The notes under the pieces are model-generated. The model made no database searches. It was not told the origin of the DNA and saw only the letters and a list, made by a program, of their open reading frames with translations. Of a stretch of 64,000 nucleotides of DNA, positions 9,967-18,189 are shown one piece after another. The position numbers were made by a program, and so were the translations under genes. Numbering within the stretch: position 1 is the first letter of the stretch; every line of letters begins with the position of its first letter. Origin of the DNA: Anisus vortex (Eukaryota; Mollusca; Gastropoda; Planorbidae); the NCBI GenBank assembly GCA_949126835.1, contig OX421506.1, positions 27,417,441-27,481,440 of the forward strand. Direction: 5' to 3'.

Positions 9967-11348
9967 TTAGATAGATAGATAGAAAGATAGATAGTAAGGA
10001 AATTAGGTCGTAAGTTAATTCAACTGCAAGTCTGTGTGGCATTTCTTTGTTGATTTTGAGCTTCCTTGGCTCATTTATTCCGAAGACCAATCTCCTGGAG
10101 TTACGAGAACAAATGCATATTATAAGTACTCTTTCTTCCCTAAGAGCATTCGAGCATGGAATGTGTTGCCTGAACAATATAGAAAAACCAGTAACATAAC
10201 ATCATTTAAAACCTCATTAAAGATGCAAGACTAGACTCGGACCACGGATGAGCGTAGGACGCAATAATCTTCTTTATAGAAGGGGCGTCTGTAATATATA
10301 AGATAATAATTACATACTTTCTTCTCTATCTCTCATTGAACAGGTGAAGTGGGCGATCAAGCAACAGCTGGGCGGCATTATGTTCTGGTCTTTGGACTTG
10401 GACGATTTCTCTGGCCAATACTGCGGAGAGGGTCGCTACCCTTTACTGACCGCTGCCCACAGCACAGTGGCGTGTCTTATGGACAGGGCTGTAGAAAACA
10501 CGACAGTGGGAAGCTCTTACGACGACTGCCCCGGGCGCAGATCGAGGAACGGCTCCGAAAGCACCCTAAGCCTGTTTGAGCTTCTCCTGGCCCAGTCATT
10601 GGTCATTTCAAACGGCGGCCTCGACGATGATTGGTCGAGAACCGGTCGTAATAGTTCTCGATCGCAGATCGCGTTAACGAGAGGGAACGATACTCGCCCC
10701 GCCGGATCACGCACCGGAAGCCTGCTCATCGACAAGCTAAGGCACAATCCCGGATTGAGAGGCGCCGGGGGAGTTGAGGCAGGGGGCAACTCGACCAGGG
10801 CGCGTTTGCAGCACGACAATGACAGGCAGGGGAATCTTACAGGCCACAGGCGTGCAGGACCTAAGAGACAGCCCAATGACAATAACGGGCCTCATCATCG
10901 GCGTAGAACCGGCCACGAAAACGGCGATCCCCAGAAGGATCCCAATGTCTTTCCGGAAAAAAGAGGTAAATTCGGCGAGACCCTTTCTAAAGAGCAGAAT
11001 AACAAGGGCGAAACGGATTCCTTTGATTATGAAGACCTGGACAGCGCTAGCGATCTGCTCAACAACTATTACTACTACATCGCCTTCAAGGCAGACACGA
11101 CCGTGCCTCCGGACGTATTTACGACCACATCGGCACCAACCACAACCACCACGAAGATGACAACGACGAAAAGGACCACGGCTGCAACAACAGCTACGAC
11201 GACTAAACGCCCAGCCGTCACCACCACGAGGCTGAGCCATAAGGAGAAATCGGGTATTCCCGCACATCTAAGACGCAACACTTCCCGTAGAAATGCGTTG
11301 AATTTCGGCAGCATTTTGACTTTCATCTTACTGAGTATTTTCTTTTAA
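178..11348 (+). CDS. GH18 chitinase, 3' seven coding exons (5' end outside window)
   Basis: Spliced gene for a family 18 glycoside hydrolase expected to cleave beta-1,4 bonds of chitin. Exons by GT-AG reading: 178-398, 1640-1879, 2347-2471, 3280-3403, 7871-8221, 8914-9036, 10344-11348; the frame is continuous across all junctions. Barrel motifs appear in order: VCYFTNW and THIVYAFAG (strands 1 and 2), [17 protein letters not shown] (catalytic DxxDxDxE, the Glu is the proton donor), [32 protein letters not shown] and [10 protein letters not shown]. All key residues are present, so an active enzyme is plausible. The signal peptide exon must lie before base 1. After the barrel there is a basic, low-complexity region, a Thr-rich stretch and a hydrophobic C-terminus; no Cys-rich chitin-binding domain is seen. 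Possible poly(A) signals are near 11542 (attaaa) and 11653 (aataaa). Introns hold many transposons. Family assignment is firm; whether it is digestive, moulting-like, shell- or immunity-related cannot be told. Confidence 0.92.
441..1088 (-). mobile_element. Helentron-like non-autonomous remnant, family 2, copy a
   Basis: Begins with actagtagttatgcccgtca and shares long stretches with copies at 14058 and 27241, including a shared block near 930-1000 (ggag..cgattccaatttatacattta). Read on the minus strand, a hairpin around the cccgtca core followed by about 10 bases and actagt looks like the 3' end of Helentron elements; hence the strand. Copy a is interrupted by a LINE tail at 573-690. Confidence 0.45.
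573..690 (+). mobile_element. CR1-like LINE 3' end (family alpha)
   Basis: Contains the last codons of a LINE reading frame (..KMQD stop) followed by a 3' UTR with tcggaccacggat, a short stem-loop (ataatcttctttaaagaagg) and a tataagataagata tail. The same 3' end occurs at 10034-10306, 26765-26815 and 28505-28607. Confidence 0.7.
691..1221. other. Intronic, no gene seen
   Basis: A-rich chitinase intron sequence with homopolymer runs; the later part belongs to the Helentron-like remnant ending near 1088. I see no exon. Confidence 0.6.
1222..1402 (+). repeat. tRNA-derived SINE (family alpha) with LINE-like tail
   Basis: The 5' part has a pol III A-box-like segment (gctggtccagcggttagatc) and a B-box-like segment (ggtcgcgggttctatccc). 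The 3' part (gacgtaataatcttctatctagaaggaacgtctgtaaact, then ataagataag) mirrors the 3' end of the LINE at 573 and 10034. A second copy lies at 5122-5284 on the other strand, so this is a dispersed family. Probably mobilised by that LINE. Confidence 0.8.
1640..1879 (+). CDS. Chitinase exon b (catalytic motif)
   Basis: Acceptor tttttttcag ends at 1639 and the donor CAG|GTACGG starts at 1880; 80 codons in phase 0. It carries TLLSVGGS and the catalytic [11 protein letters not shown]. The catalytic Glu codon is at 1832-1834. This is the strongest single piece of evidence for GH18. Confidence 0.95.
2069..2176. repeat. Palindromic MITE, TA target duplication
   Basis: A 108-bp near-perfect foldback. 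It starts CCCAGC and ends GCTGGG with TA on both sides; the arms read inward through cgtatcgacg / cgtcgataag to a centre at gaattc. It lies in a chitinase intron. A fragment of the same family (gtcgatacgacgtag ... cccgctgg) lies at 5851-5877. Confidence 0.75.
2347..2471 (+). CDS. Chitinase exon c
   Basis: Acceptor ctcctgcag ends at 2346 and the donor GTGAGT starts at 2472. Encodes the segment with [10 protein letters not shown] (barrel strand) and FEVNLIS, in frame with the exons on both sides; it ends two bases into a Gln codon completed by the next exon. Confidence 0.88.
2472..3279. other. Chitinase intron, nothing recognised
   Basis: About 800 bases of T/G-rich intron between exons c and d. 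I see no exon, repeat boundary or RNA gene. Confidence 0.6.
3280..3403 (+). CDS. Chitinase exon d (MAYDFYG motif)
   Basis: Acceptor tctttttag ends at 3279 and the donor GTGAGT starts at 3404. Encodes [16 protein letters not shown] followed by FNSPLYPR, the conserved GH18 strand with the active-site Tyr and the loop after it. The following intron (4.5 kb) is stuffed with hAT elements. Confidence 0.9.
4482..4527. repeat. (TG)n microsatellite
   Basis: More than 20 TG units within the hAT element. Confidence 0.95.
5122..5284 (-). repeat. tRNA-derived SINE (family alpha), reversed copy
   Basis: Reverse complement matches the SINE at 1222-1402 from the A-box (gtccagcggttagttcacc) through the B-box (cgcgggttctat) to the LINE-like tail (ggaacgtctgtaaacttata). 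It interrupts the C-terminal part of the hAT transposase relic. Confidence 0.8.
6001..6720 (-). mobile_element. Non-LTR retrotransposon 3' fragment, split by insertion
   Basis: Minus strand encodes the C-terminal tail of a LINE reverse transcriptase: [57 protein letters not shown]. This Arg-rich tail is common in invertebrate LINE ORFs. The LINE is split by the SINE-like element at 6213-6673; the part upstream in the LINE is at 6674-6720. Clade not assigned. Confidence 0.75.
6213..6673 (+). repeat. GC-rich structured SINE-like repeat, copy A
   Basis: A 461-bp insertion flanked by an exact 12-bp direct repeat, ggtgatgttgga (6201-6212 and 6674-6685), so it moved by target-primed or a similar mechanism. 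Similar copies lie at about 14240-14728 and 29812-30255 (reversed). The family core includes gcatgggggacagcc and ggagagccaccacgataatg. Near the 3' end is a hairpin (6626-6655: cccgg..gagc ttcg gctc..ccggg), then T-rich sequence ending gagactttttaca. No tRNA, 5S or 7SL match that I can recognise, and no coding region. Confidence 0.75.
7317..7557. other. Intronic, nothing recognised
   Basis: Simple CTAT-rich sequence and unremarkable intron downstream of hAT copy A. Confidence 0.55.
7558..7790 (+). repeat. tRNA-derived SINE, second family
   Basis: A good B-box is present (ctgggttcgacccatga) about 30 bases after an A-box-like segment (aaagtgagctagcctca). It is followed by a non-tRNA body and an A-rich tail with cacaaacatatacatgc. 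It is different from family alpha and no second copy was found in the window. A decayed tRNA pseudogene is the alternative. Confidence 0.5.
7871..8221 (+). CDS. Chitinase exon e with unusual loop insertion
   Basis: Acceptor gtaaaacag ends at 7870 and the donor GGTAAAC starts at 8222. It begins with [13 protein letters not shown] and GIAAYGQSF, both standard, but then has a segment of about 50 residues with two cysteines (CKDKIC) and three possible N-glycosylation sites (NVT, NAT, NGT) where most GH18 enzymes have a shorter loop. The reading frame stays open, so this is a real insertion and not a frameshift. Confidence 0.86.
8222..8585. other. Intronic, nothing recognised
   Basis: AT-rich intron sequence after exon e; no repeat or exon seen. 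Confidence 0.5.
8586..8835 (-). repeat. SINE with conserved central core (family beta)
   Basis: Reverse complement reads gggtttgaatcatggct (B-box region) followed by gggtgtccctgagtctaccc and a segment like that in the copy at 20336-20650 (gagtgtccctgagtccaccc). Further core pieces sit at 53085-53165 and 55905-55990. The tRNA-related head is decayed. Confidence 0.6.
8914..9036 (+). CDS. Chitinase exon f
   Basis: Acceptor ctgtccacag ends at 8913 and the donor AAG|GTGAGT starts at 9037; 41 codons in phase 0. Encodes [10 protein letters not shown], then [16 protein letters not shown], which matches the conserved 'P-Y-x-x-x-x-xQWIGYDD' segment before the last barrel strand. Confidence 0.9.
9779..9992. 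repeat. (GATA)n microsatellite
   Basis: About 210 bases of gata units with occasional gtta and cata variants, in the last chitinase intron. Confidence 0.97.
10034..10306 (+). mobile_element. CR1-like LINE 3' end (family alpha) with C-terminal ORF
   Basis: Encodes the tail of a LINE ORF2: [39 protein letters not shown], then stop. The 3' UTR has tcggaccacggatgagcg, a stem-loop (cttctttatagaag) and a tail of ataaga units. It ends just before the last chitinase exon. The 5' end is truncated. Confidence 0.82.
10344..11348 (+). CDS. Chitinase last exon: final barrel strand, Thr-rich stalk, hydrophobic tail
   Basis: Acceptor ttgaacag ends at 10343; stop TAA at 11346. It starts with [22 protein letters not shown], the last strand with the substrate-binding Trp, and CGEGRYPLL. 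The next 200 or so residues are polar, Arg/Asn/Gly-rich and unlike any domain I recognise. Then come an acidic Tyr-rich patch ([17 protein letters not shown]) and a Thr-run (about 50 residues, likely O-glycosylated). The protein ends in a hydrophobic segment, [12 protein letters not shown], at the extreme C-terminus. That layout suggests GPI attachment or a C-terminal anchor; this is inference. Confidence 0.88.
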   Translation: MKWAIKQQLGGIMFWSLDLDDFSGQYCGEGRYPLLTAAHSTVACLMDRAVENTTVGSSYDDCPGRRSRNGSESTLSLFELLLAQSLVISNGGLDDDWSRTGRNSSRSQIALTRGNDTRPAGSRTGSLLIDKLRHNPGLRGAGGVEAGGNSTRARLQHDNDRQGNLTGHRRAGPKRQPNDNNGPHHRRRTGHENGDPQKDPNVFPEKRGKFGETLSKEQNNKGETDSFDYEDLDSASDLLNNYYYYIAFKADTTVPPDVFTTTSAPTTTTTKMTTTKRTTAATTATTTKRPAVTTTRLSHKEKSGIPAHLRRNTSRRNALNFGSILTFILLSIFF

Positions 11349-11880
11349 CTTTTTTTTTTTAAACCTACTTTAAATGTCATTTTTAGTCAAATTCATATCA
11401 TTTATTTTGATAGCAGCTTCTGTTTTCGAGCTAGCTAAATTCTAAATGTTTTCAAATGTTTATATCGATTTTGTTAGTTTATTGTTTAGGCTTGTTCAAT
11501 TTTGTTTGTGTTGTTTTTCTTTTTAAATGACTTTTTGATAATTAAAACTATTTTAAACCATTAAACCGAAATTGTTTGCAACATTATTTGCATCTTTATT
11601 AAAATAGGTATACTCAGTCTGGATGGGGCACCGGTTGAGAGGTTGAGGGGTGAATAAAATAAAATAAAATATTTTCTTTAACTCTAGAGCAAATTTAGAA
11701 AAGTGCTGCAAGGCGCATTAACAAAGAATATTTATGCCTGGTAAGCGAATCACCATTTGTTATAGATAATAAGCACTATACGAAAAATGTTTATAAAGTG
11801 TATTAGTGATGACGATGATCCTTGTCCATCGTTATCGATGTGGACCATCCTTTGTCAGCGTCATAGATGCTTATGGGTTC
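11349..11880. other. Chitinase 3' UTR and downstream spacer
   Basis: AT-rich with candidate poly(A) signals; no other gene seen. Confidence 0.6.
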
Positions 11881-11884
11881 GAAG

Positions 11885-12280
11885 ATGGCTGGTGAGGCCT
11901 ATTCTTGCCCGAAAGTGTTTGCCGCAGTAGGAGCATGGATGCGAGGCCTGCTGGCCGGCAGTGGCGGAGCTGTCATGTCCTGCCATTTTGCCCTTATCAT
12001 CTGTTGTAGGCAGCTCAGATGGAAGTGATTTAGCTTCCTGCCGTGGCGGCTATACAATGTCCAGGTCTCACATGCATAGAGAAGGATTGGTAGAACGGCT
12101 GCTGCATAAACTTTTAATTTCATTTACAGCCTGATGACCCTCCGACTACATACATTGGACCGGAGTCTTTCAATGGATCAAACTTGCCCTGGCTAACCTA
12201 GTATTGACTTCATCATCTATATGCATAGCCTGTGAGAGGGTACTGTTCAGCTTTAGACCATTTACAGCATAGGTACTCAA
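11885..12280 (-). mobile_element. Non-LTR retrotransposon RT C-terminal fragment
   Basis: Minus strand encodes LNSTLSQAMHIDDEVNTRLA, then in another frame TKLKVYAAAVLPILLYACET-like sequence with WTLYSRHGRKLNHFH and SCLQQMI.. WQD. These are hallmark segments at the end of LINE RTs. Frames are broken, and both ends are truncated. Confidence 0.75.
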
Positions 12281-12690
12281 CGGGGGCATTATCGCCCCCA
12301 GGGAGCGATGAGAGTCTTTAGGGGGTTGCTGACGTTCTCGGGGGCGATTGAGGGGGGGGGGGGCGGTGAAGGGCAAGTGAGTGGTACAAATGTATCTGAT
12401 ATAATTTGAACATCTCAGCCATTTGATTCGATTAATTTTTGGATGACGTGTGATGTAAAAGCAAGTGCTACTAAATATCTGATACCCCCCTGAGTAGGCC
12501 TACATATTATTATACTAATAAGAAACAGGAATCGCATTAAGTTTTCGAAGAAGTAGGGGTCAGTATTAGATAAGTATGTCCAGTGCAGCTGGTAGGTCCT
12601 GTGGTTAGTTCACCGAACTGTCGACCGACACGTCGCCGACCGATCATTGTCGCCATAACATCTGTGAATATTATTGATTTGTTGATGTAA
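12280..12690. other. Low-copy spacer with G-rich tract and possible decayed SINE head
   Basis: Holds a palindromic G/C tract (gggggcattatcgccccc near 12284) like hAT subterminal sequence, a poly-G run and, at about 12587-12660, a segment resembling the tRNA head of SINE alpha (ctgtggttagttcaccg). None is complete. Confidence 0.35.
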
Positions 12691-13903
12691 TTCAATGTGT
12701 TTAGGACAATTTAACAAACAAGACCATTATAATTAAGTAGAATAAATACGTAGTAATCATACATAATCGGTATTAAATGTAATGTTTGAAAATATACATA
12801 TAAATTCTTTAGTCATAAAATATTTATATAATTTTCGAATACTTTTTACAGTTTCAAAGTTATATTTTTTTTAAAAAAAAGATAAAACATCTTAGAAATA
12901 TTAGCTCAAATGAAACGGGTTAATTATCTCCTTTTAATAAAAAAATGTTTCCACATGTATTCAATAGTGATGCCAAACAAGTTATGTTTTGTAATAATAT
13001 AAAAAATATTACTGACTAATTATTACTTCTTTATATAAATTCAACATTATGGTATTCATAACAAGATTTGATTATTAGAGGATTAAAATAATTTACGTTA
13101 AACAGTTGTAAATAAACATTTCCTGCATTAATTGTATGTCTTTTTAAGGAGTTTATATTTTAAACATTAATAATTACAGAAATTACATAATATAGTGCTA
13201 TTAAATAAGTCGCTTATATTTCTAAATTAATAATACAAATAAATTTGTTTTAGAATTAGTTATATTTATTTTTAATTAAAGAAGATGAGCATACAAACTA
13301 TATTAAATGTAATTAGACTGTATCAATTAATAAGCGGTCCAGTGTAAGTGACCTCTATGTCTGCTTAAAACAGCTTTGATGTGCGATAAAATCTGTTCAC
13401 AGGTGTAAGTTGAACCAAAATCTGAAAGTAAAAGAGTGAATGCCTAGCAGATTACTTTCCTAAGCAGCTACCTTCCAGATTTTTTCCGCAAACGGGCACA
13501 TTTGGACGCACATTTTTCAAATGTTTAAAATTCAACTTGCTACATTTTAAAATCACCAATGTTCCTCAACTTAAATAAATATCTACATCTGAAAAAGCCC
13601 AACAATCTATCTTGATATATTCTTCAACATTGGGATGTACATGTAGTTAAATGTTTTGAAATTGATTTCACGACAAGAAATGTCGAGTTTCAATGCAAAT
13701 CCATTCCAGTGGTCCTCGTAAATGCAATCTCAACTCACTGAAATGTGTCAGGAAATCGTCTTGAACTGTCAATTTTCCTCATTTAGAACCGTTGTTGTTG
13801 TTATTCTTATCAAGAAAAAACACCTCTTATAGGTCTCTCGCTTGCCATTGAAAATCGCTTTGCGTGCCAAGTTTGGCACGCGTTTCTTGGTTGCCGACCC
13901 CTG
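12690..13903 (-). mobile_element. Non-autonomous hAT copy B, truncated
   Basis: The end at 13889-13903 is the terminal repeat CAGGGGTCGGCAACC in reverse. Going leftward, the reverse complement matches copy C blocks at 31110-31955, then 44559-44962 and 52043 onward, without the insertions that split C. It is thus a useful uninterrupted reference for C. The opposite TIR was not found. Confidence 0.7.
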
Positions 13904-14057
13904 ATTTAGAGTACGTTGTGAGATTACCTAAAGACATCACAATTTTATTTATAACTGGATGAGTCCACGCTACCAGACAATCAACCTTTTTATTAAGCTT
14001 ACGTTTATTTGAGTATTTTAAATTTGCCCATTTAAAAAAACAAATAAATATAATAAT

Positions 14058-15690
14058 ACTAGTGGTTATGCCCGTCAAAATGACGGAGAAAAGAATGACT
14101 ACAATTTTTTTTTACAAATTTTGTTAAGAGAGAAAGACAAAAGACAATATTAGAATAAAAACTGGAGTAAGAACGTTTCTTTTCGGTATTTAGTTATTGT
14201 TAATTTTAATTGTTTGTGGTCGCCCTGACCCTGGCATATGCATAAGAATTGTTGCTGTCAAGCTTCTGGCCTAAAAGACTGGCGTAGGTGTAAACCGCCG
14301 ATACATTCCCATTAAGAATACACCGGCGGGCGAACGCATGGGGGACAGCCCCAGCAGCGGGTCCGAGATCCATTACACTGCTGAGAGGCCACTTGTCTCG
14401 GTGGGGAGGAAGCAATGGACGCTGCAATCCCGTCTCGAGAACCACCCGGTGCCAGGGTGCCTGTACCTATAGTATAGGATTAGTGCTACTGGGTGACAGT
14501 GCAGGTATACTGGCGAGCCACCACGATAATGATCATTAAGGGAACCGCAGTGAACGATCGCTGGGCTGCGGAAACCTTTCCCGTTACACGGCACGCCACG
14601 CCTTCGACGTGTCGTTGGGTGGCTGGAGCCCGGACAGAGTTATGCTCAAACCTAAGCGTTACGCCCTGGACACAAGAGCCGAAAGGCTTGTCCGTTTTTT
14701 TTTAAGAGACTTTTTAATTCGATATTAAAAAGTAGCGAACAGTTGTGTTGACTTGACTTGTTATTAATAATATTAAATTAACAATAATATACTATCTAAA
14801 AGAACAAAAAACACAAATACAAAACAATAAAAACGGAAAATAATACAAAAAATATTAGAAAATAATATTTCAATGCAATAAAAACTATAGTGAGAACCAT
14901 TTTTTTTTAATTTAATTTTTGTTCTTGCTTATTGTATCAATAAAACAGTATTGAGAATATTTCTTTCTGTATATAGTTTTTTTATATATTGTGTCCGGTC
15001 GCCCTGGCACATGCATAAAAAGTGTTGCTGTCAGGCTTCTGTTATTTAAAAGTAATCATTTATAACTTGTCCTTTATAATCAGTATCATTTAATTTATTG
15101 AGTGTAGAAAGTCGCCTATTAAAGGATGTTCTCAATAGCAACCTGAATCCATTCAATAATTAAAACATGTGGTTAATTTTACTTAGAATAAAAAGATAAT
15201 GTCAACATCTATAATGAAAAAAGGAATTACTTGATAGACATTATGTCATTCGATAGTATTTTTTTTAAGTAGCCTTTCACCATTCAAACTCTCCAAGCCA
15301 AATTGCGGTGTGCAACTTTTGAAAAAAGGTCTCAAAACATTTTAAAAAAAACAGCATAATTGGGAAAATCCGATAAGACCCTTGCGTTCAACATAGTGAA
15401 TCTTGCGTTCAATATAGTAAATGAACGGAAATGGCCATTTGATTTGTACGGTTATATTCATTTGCATAGTTTGATATAACATTTTTAATTATTAAAATCA
15501 ACACATTCATGATATAAGTACATAGGTGATAAAATAAAAATTTCTTTTGGAGGACGTTTCCAATTTCTACATTTAACTCTTGTGTCAATTTGTGAAACGG
15601 CTGAGGAGCCTATAGCAAACAATATATATATATATATAGTCTATAAACATATAAACAAACTCACGGTAATTATATTGATTGATTGATGAT
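14058..15690 (-). mobile_element. Helentron-like remnant, family 2, copy b (compound)
   Basis: Starts with actagtggttatgcccgtca and shares blocks with copies a and c (such as aaatttcttttggaggacg near 15538). A block with ggtcgccctg and tgttgctgtca occurs twice (14218 and 14999), so this is likely two overlapping copies or an internal duplication. The GC-rich repeat copy B lies within it. Confidence 0.45.
14240..14728 (+). repeat. GC-rich structured SINE-like repeat, copy B
   Basis: Close match to copy A over most of its length (gcatgggggacagcccc, gagccaccacgataatgatc, ggaaccgcagtgaacg). The 3' hairpin (14666-14694) keeps its shape with changed bases: agagcc gaaa ggctt instead of gagc ttcg gctc. 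It is followed by a run of nine or ten T and gagacttttta. The boundaries are approximate; no target duplication was identified. Confidence 0.7.
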
Positions 15691-15908
15691 TGATGATTGA
15701 TGTTAGACTACTAGACTTGTACTAGAAGACTTTTTAGTGTGAAAGAAATTCCCCCAGCGGCGATGGTATGGCGTATAGTGGATTGATGTTGTAGTTTTTT
15801 TTAAAAGTAGTCTGATCCAGATGTATTGGCTGACTATTGTGTGACAACATTTAGTTATTAAAAGTCTTTTAACACCTTTCTTAAATTTTACTTCACGCAG
15901 CTTATAGA

Positions 15909-15951
15909 CCCCCCCCCCCCCCCCCCCAAAAAAAAAAAATAAAAAAAAAAA
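15909..15951. repeat. Poly-C / poly-A tract
   Basis: A run of about 18 C followed by an A-rich run; a low-confidence assembly spot. Confidence 0.9.
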
Positions 15952-16218
15952 GTCTTGATTATTGTCTGTAGCACTCACTACAATTTTACAGCAGTTCAAA
16001 GATTAGTACTGTATTCAATGATTATTTTTAGATACCTTTGCGTTGAAACCCGGTACCTTAAATTAATTTATTAATATTAATAATATCTGTTTTACTATTA
16101 TTGTCTCGATATAATTTTATATTGTGTGCTTATGTTATAATTTTCTTGTTATGTCTTTGACTATGCTTTTATTGTACTTGTGTAGACCTACTGTGTGGAA
16201 AAATAAAGATTGTTCATT

Positions 16219-16340
16219 GACTACAAGCGATGGCTACTGCACAAAGAGGTGCGTTGGTTAGCAAAAGATGAGTGTTTAAATATAATGTATGAGGCTGAAC
16301 TTGGATTCGGTGCTCGAGTTTTTGAAAAGCAAATGCGATT
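16219..16340 (+). pseudogene. hAT transposase fragment
   Basis: Encodes LLHKEVRWLAKDECLNIMYE and ARVFEKQMRFF, which resembles the VRWLSRG region of ZBED5/SCAND3-type hAT transposases. Short and isolated. Confidence 0.5.
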
Positions 16341-16487
16341 CTTTGGGAGACAATCAATCAGTTTCTCTAGGTCTGTGAGGTTTGGCAACAATTTTTCACC
16401 CTCTTTTGTGGAACGTGGATTTTATGCAAGCACCATTTTGTAAAAAATAAACAACCAAAAACAAGATATATATATATATATATATAT

Positions 16488-17866
16488 ATATAAGATAAGA
16501 TAAGATAAGATTGCTTTATTGATCCAAATGAATGGAAAATTGACTTGATTACATAAATTCCGTTTTTTCAGCATACCTAAAACAATATTAAAGAACCATT
16601 TGTACTCAAACACAATAGACATTCACGCACACTATCATACCATTTATCATACAAGAAAAAAGTAGGCCTATTATTTAGGAGTCAGCTATTGAGCCATCGT
16701 ATTTCCTGGCTGAAAGGTGATTCTTTTGAAAGAGTCTTACTGACAGTGGAACAAAAGAGTTCTTAAATCTCTCTGTTCTTGCCCTTATAGAAAGAAGCCG
16801 ACCACTTCGACTAGATATTATGTAGCTATCATGAAGCGGGTGTGCATGATCTTGGAGGATTTTATCAATCATAGACAGGCACCTTGAACTGAAAATATCC
16901 GCAAGAGATGGTAATTCTGTCTGTGTAGTACGAGAGGCTTTGTTTATTAGGCGGTCTATCCGATGTTTGTTCAATGTGGTGGTATTACCATACCAGCAGG
17001 TGATTGCAAAGGTTATGATGCTACCAACAGTCGCCGAGTAAAATAGATTCATAATGGTTTTCTCTATGTGAAATATTTTTAGTTTATTAAGACAGAAAAG
17101 TCGTTGGTGCATTTTCTTACAAAGGATTTGGCAGTGGTCAGACCAAGTCAGTTTGTCAGTAATTGTGACGCCAAGATATTTATATTGCGAGACTTGATCT
17201 ATTATTTGGTTGTTTATGTGCAAATCAGTCAGCTTGCGTTTTTCTTTCCGGAAGTCTACAATCATTTCTTTCGTTTTTGTGATGTTCAATATCAGGTAGT
17301 TCTCTTCGCACCATTTGTAGAAATCTGAGGTCGTACTGTGATAGAGACTGTCGTCACTGGAAACAAGGCCGACAATGGCTGTATCATCGGCGTATTTGAT
17401 TACAGATACTGTATCGATTGCTGAACTTTGAATGTCATTGGTGTAAATTGTGTATAGAACGGGAGAGAGGACACACCCTTGAGGCGCTCCAGTGCTTATT
17501 TCTCTTATTTGTGAGGTACATCCCTCTACTCTGACAAATTGAGGGCGGTTTATCAGAAATTGCATGATCCAGGCTTGGGTGCGTTGACTGACATTTAAAG
17601 CAGATAGTTTCTGTATCATAAGGTGTGGTTGGATGGTATTGAATGCAGATGAAAAGTCAACGAAGAGTATTCGAGCGTAATTCTTCGGCGTATCCAGATG
17701 GTGGTACAGTCTATCTAACATTAATGCTATAGCATCCTCTGCGCTTCTGCCTTTTTTGTAAGCAAATTGGTAGGGATCAAGGCTTTTGTGCACCTTATTT
17801 AGTATACGTCTGAGAATAATTTTCTCAAAACATTTCATGATAATAGATGTTAAAGCGACAAGCGAT
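16488..17866 (-). mobile_element. 5'-truncated CR1/L2/Rex1-like LINE
   Basis: The minus-strand element runs from about 17866 to a 3' end of gatcaataaagcaat followed by cttatct repeats at 16490-16520. It contains the 387-codon RT-C-terminal reading frame described separately. (TA)n tracts occur at both borders (about 16466-16492 and 17864-17882). Confidence 0.8.
16675..17838 (-). CDS. Non-LTR reverse transcriptase, C-terminal 387 residues
   Basis: An open reading frame with no stop, so the copy is fairly young. RT motifs appear in order: FEKIILRRI, DPYQFAYKKGRSAEDAI, ILFVDFSSAFNTI (catalytic Asp), STGAPQGCVLSP, KYADDT (catalytic YADD near residue 148), then KTKEMIVDF, KYLGVTI and the C-terminal SRSGRLLSIRARTERFKNSF. 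It lacks the endonuclease and the N-terminal part of RT, because of 5' truncation. The first Met is internal to the original protein. Such domains copy LINE RNA at the target site. Family level (Jockey/CR1 superclade) is inference from the tail. Confidence 0.88.
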   Translation of the reverse strand: MKCFEKIILRRILNKVHKSLDPYQFAYKKGRSAEDAIALMLDRLYHHLDTPKNYARILFVDFSSAFNTIQPHLMIQKLSALNVSQRTQAWIMQFLINRPQFVRVEGCTSQIREISTGAPQGCVLSPVLYTIYTNDIQSSAIDTVSVIKYADDTAIVGLVSSDDSLYHSTTSDFYKWCEENYLILNITKTKEMIVDFRKEKRKLTDLHINNQIIDQVSQYKYLGVTITDKLTWSDHCQILCKKMHQRLFCLNKLKIFHIEKTIMNLFYSATVGSIITFAITCWYGNTTTLNKHRIDRLINKASRTTQTELPSLADIFSSRCLSMIDKILQDHAHPLHDSYIISSRSGRLLSIRARTERFKNSFVPLSVRLFQKNHLSARKYDGSIADS

Positions 17867-18054
17867 ATATATATATATATATAGGCTCAACATATGCAGA
17901 CATATTGTATCACATGAAATCAGTCCGCTATTCAAACAACGAAATCGCACCTTATATACGAGCCACTTTCGTGACACAAAAATTGTATAAGACCCGGACA
18001 ATGGTGCGACTCTAATTATAAAAAACAATCAGTATGCCACTTTAAGCAATTAGA

Positions 18055-18180
18055 ATGTTGGATGAGACTAGAAGAACAGGAAAGAGCTGGGAAGAACTGA
18101 AGCTATTGGCAAGAGACCGTGGAGAGTGGTGTGCTTTGACAGAGGCCCTATGTTTTATCAGGAACTCAAAGGGCAAATGA
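18055..18180 (+). mobile_element. LINE 3' fragment
   Basis: Encodes TGKSWEELKLLARDRGEWCA and LTEALC.. ending in a stop followed by tgatgataatgacgatga repeats. This is the same type of tail as the LINE at 6001-6720, in the opposite orientation. Confidence 0.7.
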
Positions 18181-18189
18181 TGATAATGA

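Noticed and set aside
9779..9992. CRISPR-like periodicity
   Set aside because: Simple gata microsatellite with no spacers; the genome is animal.
10517..11326. Minus-strand open frames over the last chitinase exon
   Set aside because: They are shadows of the GC-rich Thr/Arg coding sequence on the + strand.
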